The notes: generated by a model from the letters alone, not told the origin. 64,000 nucleotides of DNA from Methylotuvimicrobium alcaliphilum 20Z (GCF_000968535.2 NC_016112.1:868001-932000); one strand, 5' to 3'; shown: positions 9,511-18,859, numbered from the stretch's first letter. Numbers and translations: made by a program.

Positions 9511-9549
9511 AAAAGAGCTTTAGATCGTTTCGATCTAAGCTCTTTTTTT
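9508..9549. terminator. Bidirectional rho-independent terminator
   Basis: A 13-14 bp stem, AGAGCTTTAGATCG pairing with CGATCTAAGCTCT (one bulged base), is flanked by seven As on the left and seven Ts on the right, so it can terminate in both directions. It sits between the integrase remnant and proA and insulates the island from proA. Confidence 0.85.
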
Positions 9550-9571
9550 GGTCAACCTAAAACAATAGTCA

Positions 9572-9702
9572 TATACCTTTCGCGCTTCAAATTGTAGTAG
9601 TGTCTGAAGAGGGGTGGTTGCGGCAAAGGTTTTACGAGTATTGAGCTGGCTTAGATCCTATATAGACGGCCCTCGGTGCCGAATTTGATCTACGCTGGTA
9701 TA
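9572..9702. repeat. MITE family 1, degenerate short copy
   Basis: The ends TATACCTTTCGCGCTTCAAA and TTTGATCTACGCTGGTATA match the family 1 ends, but the interior is diverged and shortened. It ends 2 bp before the proA stop codon, so it lies in the proA 3' region. Confidence 0.65.
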
Positions 9703-9704
9703 GG

Positions 9705-10958
9705 TTAATTCCTCAAATGGCCATTGCCATAGGCTACCCACTTATAGGTTGTCAGTTCATCCGGCCCGACCGGGCCGCGGGCGTGTAGTTTGTCGGTGCT
9801 GATGCCGACTACCGATCCCAAGCCGTAATCGCCGCCGCCCGATAATCTTGTGGAAGCATTGATCAATACCGAGGCCGAGTCAACCTGATGCTCGAATTGT
9901 TGAGCCATGTTTAGGCTTTGCGTAACAATGGCATCGGTATGTCCCGATCCATAGTGATTGATATGATCGATCGCTTCATTAATGCCGTTAACGATTTTTA
10001 TTGAAAGTATCGGCGCCAGATATTCGCTATGCCAATCTTCTTCTGTCGCAGGGGCAATACTTGGTAAGAGCTTTTGTGTCTTTTCGCAGCCGCGTAGCTC
10101 GATATTGTTTGCGTCAAATGCTGCCTGAAGCAGCGGTAGCATTTGTTCCGCGCATTTTTGGTCGATCAATAAGGTTTCAAGTGCGTTACAGACTTGAACG
10201 CTTTGGCATTTCGAATTGATCGCTAGATCGACCGATTGAGCAGGGGCCGCGTCTGCCGCGATATAAAGATGACAGATGCCGTCGTAATGTTTGATGACAG
10301 GAATTCGGGTGCCTTCGGCGATACGTTTGATCAAGTCTTTGCCGCCGCGCGGAATCAATACGTCTATATAATCATCCATCTTGAGCAGTTCTCCAACAGC
10401 CTCATGACCGGGCGTGCGGATAATCTGTATCGCATGTTCCGGAAGACCGGCGGCTACAGCGCCTTCAATCATCGCATCTGCCAGGAGCATGTTAGTTTGC
10501 AGTGCTTCCGAACCGCCTCGCAAGATGACGGCATTACCGCTTTTGATACAAACTCCGGCGGCATCGGTGGTGACATTAGGCCGCGATTCGTAAATGATGC
10601 CGATGACGCCAAGCGGAACCGATTTTTTAAACACCTGAAGTCCGGCGGGATTGGTATGGCCTTCAAGTACGCGATTTAACGGGTCCGGCCGTCGAGCGAC
10701 TTTATTTAGCCTCGATATCATATATTGAAAAACTTTGTCGTCGATCGTCAAACGTTTGACCAGTGCATTCGACTGTCCAACTTGCCGAGCTTTTTCGACT
10801 TCTTCGGCATTGACTTCCAGAACCCGGTGTTTAGCTGATTGAAGCGAGTCGACCATTTTTGAAAGCGCAAGATTACGCAGTGACTCGGATGTCGATGATA
10901 ATTGACGTGCCGCAAGACGGCTTTGTTTGGCAATGGCTTGAACGGAACTGCTATTCAC
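9705..10958 (-). CDS. proA: Gamma-glutamyl phosphate reductase
   Basis: The second step of proline synthesis: NADPH-dependent reduction of gamma-glutamyl phosphate to glutamate semialdehyde in the cytosol. The frame opens further upstream, but the GTG at 10958 (VNSSSVQAIAKQSR) gives the usual ~417-residue length. Family marks include GVIGIIYESRPNVT, GNAVILRGGSEA, the glycine-rich LIPRGGKDLI, and the catalytic cysteine in SKCQSVQVCNALETLL. The C-terminus RGPVGPDELTTYKW is standard. No proB is adjacent. A family 1 MITE relic touches its 3' end. Confidence 0.95.
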   Translation of the reverse strand: MNSSSVQAIAKQSRLAARQLSSTSESLRNLALSKMVDSLQSAKHRVLEVNAEEVEKARQVGQSNALVKRLTIDDKVFQYMISRLNKVARRPDPLNRVLEGHTNPAGLQVFKKSVPLGVIGIIYESRPNVTTDAAGVCIKSGNAVILRGGSEALQTNMLLADAMIEGAVAAGLPEHAIQIIRTPGHEAVGELLKMDDYIDVLIPRGGKDLIKRIAEGTRIPVIKHYDGICHLYIAADAAPAQSVDLAINSKCQSVQVCNALETLLIDQKCAEQMLPLLQAAFDANNIELRGCEKTQKLLPSIAPATEEDWHSEYLAPILSIKIVNGINEAIDHINHYGSGHTDAIVTQSLNMAQQFEHQVDSASVLINASTRLSGGGDYGLGSVVGISTDKLHARGPVGPDELTTYKWVAYGNGHLRN

Positions 10959-11133
10959 AATGGATCCATGGTTACTTTTTAAAGCCTGAAGGTTAGCAGT
11001 AAATCGATAGCGGCACAAAATCGGTCAATTTGATTACGAGCTTCGAGTGGCTTTATTTGTTGTTGTCTTCCGAGTTTCTTTGTTCGGTGGCGACAAGTGA
11101 AAAGAATGACAAAGTTCAGTGTTGCGGGAGGTT

Positions 11134-11365
11134 GTGCCTTTTACACTTCAAATTTCGGCGATGCTTAAGGAGGCGCCGGGGTGATCGGTCCCTCACTTAA
11201 CGCTAGGTGAGAGACTGGCATAGAGTCTATATGGATGTATTCATCCAGCACCTAAATTCCATAGCCCATTGGCTATGGTTAATGTCTTAGATAATTTAGG
11301 TGCTGGGTTCACGGCGTCCTTTGACGGTCATCCCGGTGCCGAATTTTGATTTTTCGATGAGTATA
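11134..11365. repeat. MITE family 1 with nested palindrome
   Basis: A ~230 bp element: left end CTTCAAATTTCGGCGATGC, right end GCCGAATTTTGATTTTTCG. Inside is the nested palindrome CCAGCACCTAAATT ... AATTTAGGTGCTGG and a CTTAACGCTAGGTGAG module. The whole 11019-11390 gap otherwise shows only proA leader sequence and no gene. Confidence 0.8.
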
Positions 11366-11390
11366 TTTTGTTTATTTTCACAAGATAAGT

Positions 11391-11693
11391 TTATTCCCAT
11401 GGCGGCTCATCACCGCTATAGGCTACAAAGTCTTTATCTGTTGCATAGGTAATAACGCCCGGGCCGACGTTATTAGTTGTGTGGCTTCTTTTGATGGATG
11501 AAGCCGATTCAGCATCGGAAGCCAAAGTCGACTTGGGTGTTTCGTCTTGTGATTGCCATTGCGCAAAAAGTGATATGTCCTTATTGCCTGGGACATACCA
11601 TTTCTTTTGAGCAGGATCCCATCTTGCGCCGAGCGCTTTAGCCGCATCTTTTTGCGCATACGGCACATTCAGGTAAGTTTTTGATTCGGCCAT
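11391..11693 (-). CDS. DUF5710-domain small protein
   Basis: A 100-residue cytosolic protein. Its first ~45 residues (YLNVPYAQKDAAKALGARWD...KKWYVPGNKD) are a clear DUF5710 module, a short domain often found in DNA-primase-like or plasmid proteins and of unknown role. The rest is Ser/Thr-rich and low in structure, ending DEPPWE. It lies 30 bp downstream of a small membrane-protein gene on the same strand, so the two probably form a unit. No catalytic residues are apparent. Confidence 0.75.
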   Translation of the reverse strand: MAESKTYLNVPYAQKDAAKALGARWDPAQKKWYVPGNKDISLFAQWQSQDETPKSTLASDAESASSIKRSHTTNNVGPGVITYATDKDFVAYSGDEPPWE

Positions 11694-11723
11694 TTATTAG
11701 CGGTAAGAACTTAATGCGTTGCT

Positions 11724-11915
11724 TTATGCGAAGCTTGTCGGTTTAAAGTTGATTAAATTAAAGAAACGATCGCGTAGATTTGCATACGATTTTTGTATAG
11801 GCGACCAAATGCCTGGTAAGACACGAAGGCAAAATGCTGCGATGTTTTCCCCTTCGGCCTCTTTAACCACAAAAATAAAATAAATAACGGTTAACACATA
11901 AATAAACTCTGACAT
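11724..11915 (-). CDS. Small predicted membrane protein (63 aa)
   Basis: It begins MSEFIYVLTVIYFIFVVKEA, one hydrophobic segment, followed by a basic amphipathic tail. An AGGA ribosome site lies 7 bp before the ATG, and the stop is 30 bp before the DUF5710 gene. I do not recognise the family. The ribosome site, hydrophobic start and spacing favour a real gene, but its shortness leaves doubt. Confidence 0.45.
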   Translation of the reverse strand: MSEFIYVLTVIYFIFVVKEAEGENIAAFCLRVLPGIWSPIQKSYANLRDRFFNLINFKPTSFA

Positions 11916-12080
11916 ATTTTCGTCCTGATAGCATTGATTGTTGTTGTAATTTTCCGTCTGAAAATGATGATTCGGAATGTGCTTTCATTTCTTGTTGGCG
12001 AGTGAATATAGCAGAAGTTACTCAAAAAAGGTAAGCGAATGTAATTCAGTTCATCGGGAAAATCAGAGCGGAGGGCGAAA

Positions 12081-12288
12081 TATACCTTTCGCATTTCAAA
12101 TTTCGGCAGTGCCAAAGGAGGCGCCTGGGTGTCCGGTCGATTTTCGCTCCTGCAAAATCGACATTCACGCCATCCATGGCGCTCATAAAGGCTTTGCCAG
12201 CATGGAGCTGGCATAGAGCCTACATGGACGTATTCACGGCGTCCTTTAGCGGACCCCAGGTGCCGAATTTTGATCTACGACGGGTATA
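12081..12288. repeat. MITE family 1, copy lacking the nested palindrome
   Basis: The ends TATACCTTTCGCATTTCAAA and TTTGATCTACGACGGGTATA are clear. The core reads CCTACATGGACGTATTCACG, uninterrupted, so this copy shows the empty site of the 62 bp palindrome found in five other copies. It carries instead a hairpin module around GCAAAATCGACATTCACGCC and the GCCAGCATGGAGCTGGC palindrome. Confidence 0.8.
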
Positions 12289-12813
12289 TTACTGGACAAT
12301 TGCTTTATATTTGGATGTCTTTTGCTTGATACGTTTCATAGTTCTCAAATATCTGCTTGAAAATCATATAACCTTTATCCTAATTCTGTCGGTTGGATCC
12401 GGGGGGGCTTCCGAGTCGTTCAAGAGATCGCAGTTCGTGGTGTACTTAAATCAAGGCATAATGAGTTTGAGAAATGTATAGGTGTTAATGCCGGATCAAA
12501 ACGCATTTCGACAAGCTTAGGATTTAGTCATAAATAACTTCCTTATTATTTATTCAGGGTAGCTAGGATGGGTAACTGGATTGACATGTGTTGGTGGCTG
12601 TCAAGTGAGTTGCCGAATCCGTTCCTAAGTACATAGGTTCAGAAAGTTATTTGTCACGAAATCCTTAGTACGAACAGAAGGTGTTAAAACTATTGAATTT
12701 TATGTTCTAGGGTAGAGGTTATGGGCAATTGCGCATTGCCGGCTTAATGTTTTTCACATAATCTACCTGCATTCTGCAATTTTTAACGATAATCGATATA
12801 AGCAGCCACTATT
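12289..12813. other. Intergenic region upstream of the HDOD-GGDEF gene
   Basis: About 525 bp without a supported gene. Apart from the preceding MITE I see no repeat, terminator or recognisable operator. The promoter of the HDOD-GGDEF gene should lie in its last 150 bp, which are AT-rich, but no -35/-10 pair stands out. Confidence 0.4.
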
Positions 12814-14844
12814 ATGGATAACAATACCGCTTCAGCAAGCGAAGATTTGCTTGGCTATCCCGCAGGGATTGCCAAGGCGGCTCGCGCGGTTCTAAAAAAG
12901 GAAGTCAGGCATTTGCAGTTGATCCCGGCTGCAGCGATTAAATTACTTAAACTTACCAACGATGAAAACACCCGGGCAAAAGATCTATCGAAAGTGATCG
13001 AGACGGAGCCGGCGTTGGCGGCTAAAGTGCTAAGGATAGTTAATTCGGCGGCATTTTGTCTGCCTAAAAAAATCACTTCGATCAAGCATGCGGTCAATAT
13101 GCTTGGGTTTTCAGCCGTTAGGCAGGCTGCTTTGGATCAGTTATTTTATAATCGGCTAATCCGGCATAAATCGAAGCAATCGTTCAATCAGATGTTTTTT
13201 TGGCAACATTGTTTGTTCGTCGCATCGATGAGTAAGGCGATTGCCGTAACCTTGAAACATCCCGATCCGGATATGATCTACACAGGCGGTTTGTTGCACG
13301 ATGTCGGCAAAGTCGTATTGGAAAGTTATGGGCGTGTGTCGTATAGCGATTATTTAACGGCATACGATAAAAGCGATCAATCGCTGATGGAAAGCGAGAA
13401 AACTTTTTTCGGCTTAACGCATACCGAAATCGGTTTAGTTTTCTGCTCGACCTGGAACTTACCGCCTGCGATTACCGCAATGATCGGCTTTCATCACGAA
13501 ATGCCGCCTACCGATTCCCCGTATGCTCAATTTAAAACCGAGACCGCGATTATTTCATTTGCCAATTATATTGCATGGGTTCAGGGGGTGGGGTCTAGCG
13601 AAAAAATTTGTAGTCCGGATTTACAAGCAGAAGTCTTAAAAATTATCGATATCGATAAGTTGAATTTGGAGCAGTTACTTGAACATGTCGATCGGGAAAT
13701 GGCCAATACCCGAGAGTTTTACGGTATTTCATTTCCTAATATTCATAAACTTAGAGCGACACTGGTGCAGGCGACGATTAAACTAAGCGTTATCGGTAAC
13801 AAAACCCGACATGACAAATCGGATGGAGGCAATGCTGGGGTGGCCTCGAACGGTTCAATTTTAACGATCCCTCACCGGAGTCTCGATCCGGAAGAATTTT
13901 TACCGTGGACTTTAGAGGCGATTCAAAGCGATTTCGGTTTCGATCGAGTCATCATGTTAAATATCGACCCGAAACGCCGGGGCTTGATTGCCGCGCATTG
14001 GTGGCCGGAGTCGATTCTTAAAGACGAATTGCAACCGTTTGAAATTCCAATCGGTGAAGTCACCGGTAAATTATTGGATTGCCTGCGGAACAAAAAGCCG
14101 GTCTTGATAAGAAAAGATGATAATCTCGACCGGCAGATGCTTCATAGGATCAATGTCGACGAGTTTATCGCAATGCCTGTCTTGCGACATAACAAGTTGG
14201 TTGGTGTGCTCTATGCCGATAATTCGTTAAGCGGACGGGCAATGGATGAAAAGATTCTCGGTGAAATGTTGCCGATCGTTAATGAGCTAGGTATCGCGTT
14301 GATGAATGCCAAGCAGTATACCTTGGCTAGAAAGGAGTCTCAGGTCGACCCGTTGACGCAATTATTTAACAAGCGTGTAATAAACGAGTTTTTGGCGCGT
14401 CTTTTCGAAAGCGAACCGCAAGTATTAACAAAAATCGCGGTAGGTTTTATCGATGTCGACCGATTTAAGCATTTTAATGATGTGTGCGGTCATCAGGCGG
14501 GTGACGATGTATTGAAGATCGTTGCAGATATTTTACGAAGCATGACGCGCCCTGGCGATTTGATCGGCCGCTACGGCGGCGAAGAATTTTTATTTGTGTT
14601 GCGCAATACCGATCAAGCCGGCGCATTGGGTTACGCCGAGAGAATACGAGGTGAAATCGAGCGGCGTGGTAAAGTCATGAGCGAGCGTTTCCACAATCAT
14701 GAGCTAACGGTTAGTGTCGGATTGGCCGTGTATTCTCCGGGGTATAAAAGTTATCCCGCGATGATCGAGGCGGCCGATAAGGCGATGTATCGAGCCAAAC
14801 ATAGCGGACGAAATAGAGTGGTTGTTTATCAAGATGATCTGTAG
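12814..14844 (+). CDS. HDOD-GGDEF regulator (predicted diguanylate cyclase)
   Basis: A 676-residue cytosolic protein. Residues ~20-290 are an HDOD domain with the HD-like block GGLLHDVGKVVLESYG near 157. Residues ~350-500 look GAF-like. The C-terminus is a GGDEF domain with active-site RYGGEEF near 587 and an intact inhibitory site RPGD five residues before it, so it should make cyclic di-GMP and be product-inhibited. The FIDVDRFKHFND metal/base block is also present. No membrane segments are visible. It is followed 64 bp later by a CREST-type membrane protein on the same strand; a functional link is not shown. Confidence 0.9.
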   Translation: MDNNTASASEDLLGYPAGIAKAARAVLKKEVRHLQLIPAAAIKLLKLTNDENTRAKDLSKVIETEPALAAKVLRIVNSAAFCLPKKITSIKHAVNMLGFSAVRQAALDQLFYNRLIRHKSKQSFNQMFFWQHCLFVASMSKAIAVTLKHPDPDMIYTGGLLHDVGKVVLESYGRVSYSDYLTAYDKSDQSLMESEKTFFGLTHTEIGLVFCSTWNLPPAITAMIGFHHEMPPTDSPYAQFKTETAIISFANYIAWVQGVGSSEKICSPDLQAEVLKIIDIDKLNLEQLLEHVDREMANTREFYGISFPNIHKLRATLVQATIKLSVIGNKTRHDKSDGGNAGVASNGSILTIPHRSLDPEEFLPWTLEAIQSDFGFDRVIMLNIDPKRRGLIAAHWWPESILKDELQPFEIPIGEVTGKLLDCLRNKKPVLIRKDDNLDRQMLHRINVDEFIAMPVLRHNKLVGVLYADNSLSGRAMDEKILGEMLPIVNELGIALMNAKQYTLARKESQVDPLTQLFNKRVINEFLARLFESEPQVLTKIAVGFIDVDRFKHFNDVCGHQAGDDVLKIVADILRSMTRPGDLIGRYGGEEFLFVLRNTDQAGALGYAERIRGEIERRGKVMSERFHNHELTVSVGLAVYSPGYKSYPAMIEAADKAMYRAKHSGRNRVVVYQDDL

Positions 14845-14908
14845 CCACATGAAATATATCAGAAACTATAGGATTTAATTCGTTTTTGCAATTCTTGAAG
14901 GGTGCTTG

Positions 14909-15679
14909 ATGATGACAAATAATCTCGACTATCGGGCTTCGATATTGATTGCTATCGCTTCGGCTTCTGTGATCGTGATGTTTTTTTTTCCGGCAATTCC
15001 CCAAGATCGGTTTTATCATGAGTTTGCCGATCAAAGAGAAATGCTTGGCATTAAACATTTTTTCAATGTTGTGTCCAACTTGCCTTTTATCTTGGTAGGG
15101 TTGTTCGGCGTTAAGACCCTTTTGTCCGTAGATCGCTCTAAAATCGTCGATGTTATTTTACCGTCTTATATGCTGTTTTTTAGCAGCGTGGCATTATTGG
15201 GAAGCGGTTCGATTTATTATCATCTGGACCCGAATAACCGCACGTTGATTTGGGATAGATTGCCCATGACCTTGGCTTTTATGTCATTTTTTTCGGTGAT
15301 TGTCGGCGAGTATATATCTAAAGAGGTCGCGTCGAAGTTACTGTACCCGCTACTGTTGACTGGGCTGGCTTCCGTTCTTTACTGGCATTATACCGAGTCG
15401 CAAGGCCATGGCGATTTACGTTTATACGGTCTAGTTCAATTCTTGCCGTTATTGTTGATGCCGTTAATATTAGTGATGTATAAACCCCGTTTTACCCATG
15501 GGCGTGCCTATTGGATTTTTTTGGGTTTATATGGTGTGGCGAAGGCTTTTGAGGTCGCGGATAGTCCTGTCTACCATTGGTTATATGGTATTAGCGGGCA
15601 TACTCTTAAGCATTTACTCGCGGCGTTAGGGTGTTATGTTTTTCTTCGGCAAATCGCAGAAAGGCAAAGGTTGTTTTAA
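14909..15679 (+). CDS. CREST-superfamily membrane hydrolase (alkaline-ceramidase-like)
   Basis: About 256 residues with seven likely membrane helices. It carries the CREST metal-site pattern: S-x3-H in SIYYHLDP near residue 100, Asp in IWDRLPMTLAF near 114, and H-x3-H in GHTLKHLLAALG near 230. CREST members include alkaline ceramidases and PAQR receptors, which use a zinc-type site to hydrolyse amides in the membrane. The bacterial substrate is unknown; a lipid amide is plausible. The ATG at 14909 lies after GAAGGGTG. A TTG just upstream is in frame but less likely. Confidence 0.75.
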   Translation: MMTNNLDYRASILIAIASASVIVMFFFPAIPQDRFYHEFADQREMLGIKHFFNVVSNLPFILVGLFGVKTLLSVDRSKIVDVILPSYMLFFSSVALLGSGSIYYHLDPNNRTLIWDRLPMTLAFMSFFSVIVGEYISKEVASKLLYPLLLTGLASVLYWHYTESQGHGDLRLYGLVQFLPLLLMPLILVMYKPRFTHGRAYWIFLGLYGVAKAFEVADSPVYHWLYGISGHTLKHLLAALGCYVFLRQIAERQRLF

Positions 15680-15795
15680 TGAAGCGCAAGCTAAGCGCGC
15701 TATTCTAGATTGGAATAAATTTTTTAACTCTTAATTTGAATTTAAGGACCCTATAATAGATCTCCGAATCGAGTTTTTCCGCAAGGTAACCTAAG

Positions 15796-16932
15796 ATGTA
15801 TAAAAAAATAGCCGTCGTCATTTTAATGCTAACCGGATGTTCCTCAACGGCTCAACAGCACCCGCCGTTTCTAAAGTCTGCCGACAAAGCGTCCGTTCCG
15901 GTTGTTGCCAAACCGGTTACTAAACCCTCCTTACAGCCTAAACAAATCGGTCCCTATCGTGCCGCGTCAGTTTCCGGAGACTATGCGGGGTATAGCGATT
16001 TGCAGCGTTTCATCGATGGCATGGTTCAAAAGCATGGTTTCAGCCGGGATTATTTAAATGGCTTGTTTTCACAGGCGAAACGAAAACAATGGACCTTGGA
16101 TTACTTGCATAAATCGGATCAAGCCGCAAAACCGGGGGCGAAGCCTGCGCCGGGCGGTTGGACGCGTTATCGCGCGAAATTTTTGGACGAGCGCCATATC
16201 AATAGCGGTGTTTCGTTTTGGATGAAACATGGCGAGACTTTGCGTCGCGCGGAGGATAAATACGGCGTTCCGGCAGAATATATTTTAGGCATTCTCGGTG
16301 TTGAAACCTCCTATGGCGGTTATATTGGCAATCACCGTATCATTGATGCTTTGACGACATTAGCATTCGACTATAAAAGGCGCGGCGACTATTTTCGGGG
16401 CGAACTCGAAAACTTTCTGATTATGGCCGGCAAGGAAGGTTTCGACCCGGCCAAGCCGGTCGGTTCGTTTGCCGGCGCGATGGGCTTGGGACAGTTTATG
16501 CCGACCAGTTTTTTAAAATGGGCTGTCGATTTTAATGGGAATGGTCGCAAGGATTTATGGAACCCTGAAGATGCTATCGGCAGCGTGGCCAATTATTTCG
16601 CGCAACACGGTTGGCAATCGGGGCAACCGATTGTGACGCCCGCTAAACTGAACGGTGCGCAAGCTCATACGCTTGAAACCGGTGTCAATCATCAATATAC
16701 CCTGCCTCAATTCAAGCAAGCAGGAGTGATTCCGGCGCGCTATTGCCAATGCGAGGGGCCGCTGCATTTAATATTACTGAGAAAATCTATTGGCGATGAT
16801 TACTGGATTGGTCATCCCAACTTCTATGTCATAACTCGCTATAACCAAAGTTCTTATTATGCGATGGCGGTTCACGATTTGGCGATGGCAATCAAATCGC
16901 GTTACCGGAAAACGCAAATGGTTTCCCGATGA
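15796..16932 (+). CDS. mltB: Membrane-bound lytic murein transglycosylase B
   Basis: A 378-residue lipoprotein: the signal MYKKIAVVILMLTGCSS ends in a lipobox Cys. MltB cleaves the glycan strand of peptidoglycan to 1,6-anhydro ends. The catalytic Glu is in GILGVETSYGGYIGNHR, followed by the family blocks GAMGLGQFMPTSF and NPEDAIGSVANYFAQHGW. Length and domain order are normal for the family. A family 2 MITE begins 8 bp after the stop. Confidence 0.93.
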   Translation: MYKKIAVVILMLTGCSSTAQQHPPFLKSADKASVPVVAKPVTKPSLQPKQIGPYRAASVSGDYAGYSDLQRFIDGMVQKHGFSRDYLNGLFSQAKRKQWTLDYLHKSDQAAKPGAKPAPGGWTRYRAKFLDERHINSGVSFWMKHGETLRRAEDKYGVPAEYILGILGVETSYGGYIGNHRIIDALTTLAFDYKRRGDYFRGELENFLIMAGKEGFDPAKPVGSFAGAMGLGQFMPTSFLKWAVDFNGNGRKDLWNPEDAIGSVANYFAQHGWQSGQPIVTPAKLNGAQAHTLETGVNHQYTLPQFKQAGVIPARYCQCEGPLHLILLRKSIGDDYWIGHPNFYVITRYNQSSYYAMAVHDLAMAIKSRYRKTQMVSR

Positions 16933-16939
16933 TTGGCTA

Positions 16940-17219
16940 AGGAATATGTGCAAAATAAATTCTCGAAACAGTAAGCTTTGTAGAGTTTCGGCAGCAATTC
17001 CCAGTTTGAGCAGTTTCGCCGATTTTAGGGTGTGGGGTATGCCTGTCGAGGAACGCCGTAAACCCATCCATGGGGGCTTGGCGGCAGCTCGAACGCCAAG
17101 GATGGCGTGAATGCAGATTTTGCATGGAGCAAAAATCTGCCCTGCCGCCGACACCTGTCAACCGAGTCACCGAACTCCATTCCAGTATTTGAAGAAGGTA
17201 TTTTATGCCCGTTCCTAAA
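16940..17219. repeat. MITE family 2 with internal hairpin module
   Basis: The left end is AGGAATATGTGCAAAATAA and the right end ATTTTATGCCCGTTCCTAA; these are imperfect inverted repeats. The core holds GGAACGCCGTAAACCCATCC and, inserted in it, a hairpin module GCAGATTTTGCATGGAGC with AAAAATCTGCCC. It fills nearly all the space between mltB and the next gene. Confidence 0.8.
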
Positions 17220-17233
17220 TGAGTCGTTAAGCG

Positions 17234-18046
17234 GTGAATAGGTTGAAATACTGGTTGGTATTGATTGGTGGATTCTGGAGCTTTGTTTGTGGTGCAACCG
17301 ATGTCGCCCGCGAGGCCGATTTTGCCGAACGAATCGCCGCAACTTTGTATGCCGGTGAAATCGTTTGGCTGCAAGCGAATGACCGAAAGTTTTTAAGTAT
17401 CTATACCGAGACCGAATATCCGGATATCAAAGAAGCGGCAATTATATTGCACGATAAAGGTGCGGATCCGGACAGAAAACCATTGATTCATGGCCTGAGA
17501 ACCGAATTACCGAAACATCGTTGGTCGACGTTAGCGATACAGATGCCGTTAAGAGAGTCTGGGGCCAAGGCGGAAGATTATTTCGACTTGTTTGTCGAGG
17601 CGACGGCGCGTTTACGAGCGGCGGTAAAATTCTTGGAAAAAAAGGAATACGAAACTATTGCTATCGTCGGTCATGGTATGGGGGCATTGATGGCTTTGCA
17701 GGCTCAAAGCGCTTTGCAAGACGATATTAAGGCATTGGCGATGATCGATATTCCGGTGGCTGGTAATAGAGCCGCTAGCACATTGGAATGGATTAGGCAG
17801 GCCGAACTTCCGATACTTGACCTATTGGTTGGTCGCGAGACGCCGATTGTGGCTGTTAGCGCGGCGAAAAGACGTTTGGCGGCAAAAGACAATACGCATT
17901 ATCGTCAAGTTAGCATTAGCGCTGATGAATCCATGATGGTCAAGCGGGTGTATAGTTGGTTAAGGCGCGCAATTGAAACCCTTGCATCAGCCGAGAATGA
18001 CGAGGAAGCCGACGAAAAAGAGCCTGCTAAAAACAAAGCCGATTGA
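17234..18046 (+). CDS. DUF3530 family protein with alpha/beta-hydrolase fold
   Basis: A 270-residue exported protein beginning at GTG 17234 with a signal peptide (LKYWLVLIGGFWSFVCGA). The fold resembles an alpha/beta hydrolase: AAIILHDKGADPD (oxyanion region) and the elbow AIVGHGMGALMALQ near residue 148. At the elbow, where hydrolases have Ser, the residue is Met, so ordinary esterase activity is doubtful. The tail is acidic and lysine-rich (EEADEKEPAKNKAD). The gene starts 15 bp after a family 2 MITE, so its promoter either lies in that repeat or it is read from mltB. Confidence 0.75.
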   Translation: MNRLKYWLVLIGGFWSFVCGATDVAREADFAERIAATLYAGEIVWLQANDRKFLSIYTETEYPDIKEAAIILHDKGADPDRKPLIHGLRTELPKHRWSTLAIQMPLRESGAKAEDYFDLFVEATARLRAAVKFLEKKEYETIAIVGHGMGALMALQAQSALQDDIKALAMIDIPVAGNRAASTLEWIRQAELPILDLLVGRETPIVAVSAAKRRLAAKDNTHYRQVSISADESMMVKRVYSWLRRAIETLASAENDEEADEKEPAKNKAD

Positions 18047-18212
18047 TTTAACCGCTTGGCAAGCCGTCCATGGCTGTGGATACCTGGTTTCACAGGCATG
18101 TGGGAAGGGTTTGAAAGTTTAAAGTTAAGCGCTTCGAACCGGTTGATTAGCCAAAAGCCGTTGTTGTTTTCGGCAAAGACAGGTTTGTTGCGCCATAGGC
18201 CAAACAAAAAAG

Positions 18213-18329
18213 CTACATCAATTGAATTGCAACCAGTACGGTGACAGAAACAAGCTGTAACACCAGCATTTTGATTGAACCGCTTCGGTCTTCGCTTTTT
18301 GTCATTTGTCGAACGGCAACTTTTTTCAT
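18213..18329 (-). CDS. Small single-span membrane protein (38 aa)
   Basis: A 38-codon frame: a basic N-terminus (MKKVAVRQMTKSEDRSG) followed by one hydrophobic helix (IKMLVLQLVSVTVLVAIQLM) that ends at the stop. An AAGGGGA ribosome site sits 7 bp before the ATG. It faces the DUF3530 gene tail-to-tail. I know no family for it. Ribosome site, charge distribution and a clean membrane helix support it; length argues for caution. Confidence 0.5.
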   Translation of the reverse strand: MKKVAVRQMTKSEDRSGSIKMLVLQLVSVTVLVAIQLM

Positions 18330-18621
18330 GATAATCCCCTTGAATAAGAGTAAATCGAAAATAACATGACCCTTTGAAAAGGAATCTAGAACAGATTACC
18401 TCGTAATCCCACAATTCCAAATTCAATTTAAATTAAGCAATATCGTTGCCAGTTTTATAGGGAAACATTGAACCAAGCGCTAATACCCTATATTCGGCAT
18501 TCCATAGGGATTGAGAGTCTTATCGTAACAGCCTAATCGCAAAACCGAATGGGAATGCCGAGTATCCGGTTTGTCTTTTTTGCACCAACATAATGCGCTA
18601 TTCGATACAAAAGCATTAAAC

Positions 18622-18859
18622 TTAGGAATATGCGCAAAATAACTGCTACAAGTAATAGGCTTTGCGGCGATTCGGTGACTCGCTTGACAGGACGCCGTGA
18701 ATACTTCCATGTAGGCTTGACGGCGGTGACTGATTGCCAAGGATGGCATGAATGCAGATTTTGCAGGAGCAAAAATCTGCCCTGCCGCCGACACCTGTCA
18801 ATCGAGCCACCGACCCCCCTTCCAGAAGTTGTCGAAGTTATTTTATGCTCGATCCTTAA
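18622..18859. repeat. MITE family 2 with internal hairpin module
   Basis: The ends are TTAGGAATATGCGCAAAATA and TTTTATGCTCGATCCTTAA. The core GACAGGACGCCGTGAATAC, TCCATGTAGGCTTGACGGCG and GCCGCCGACACCTGTCAATC forms a large imperfect hairpin. The AAAAATCTGCCC module is inserted as in the copy at 16940. Confidence 0.85.

Noticed and set aside
12176-12481. Open frame of 101 codons downstream of the DUF5710 region
   Set aside because: Its first third lies inside a family 1 MITE and the rest has no coding character or ribosome site.
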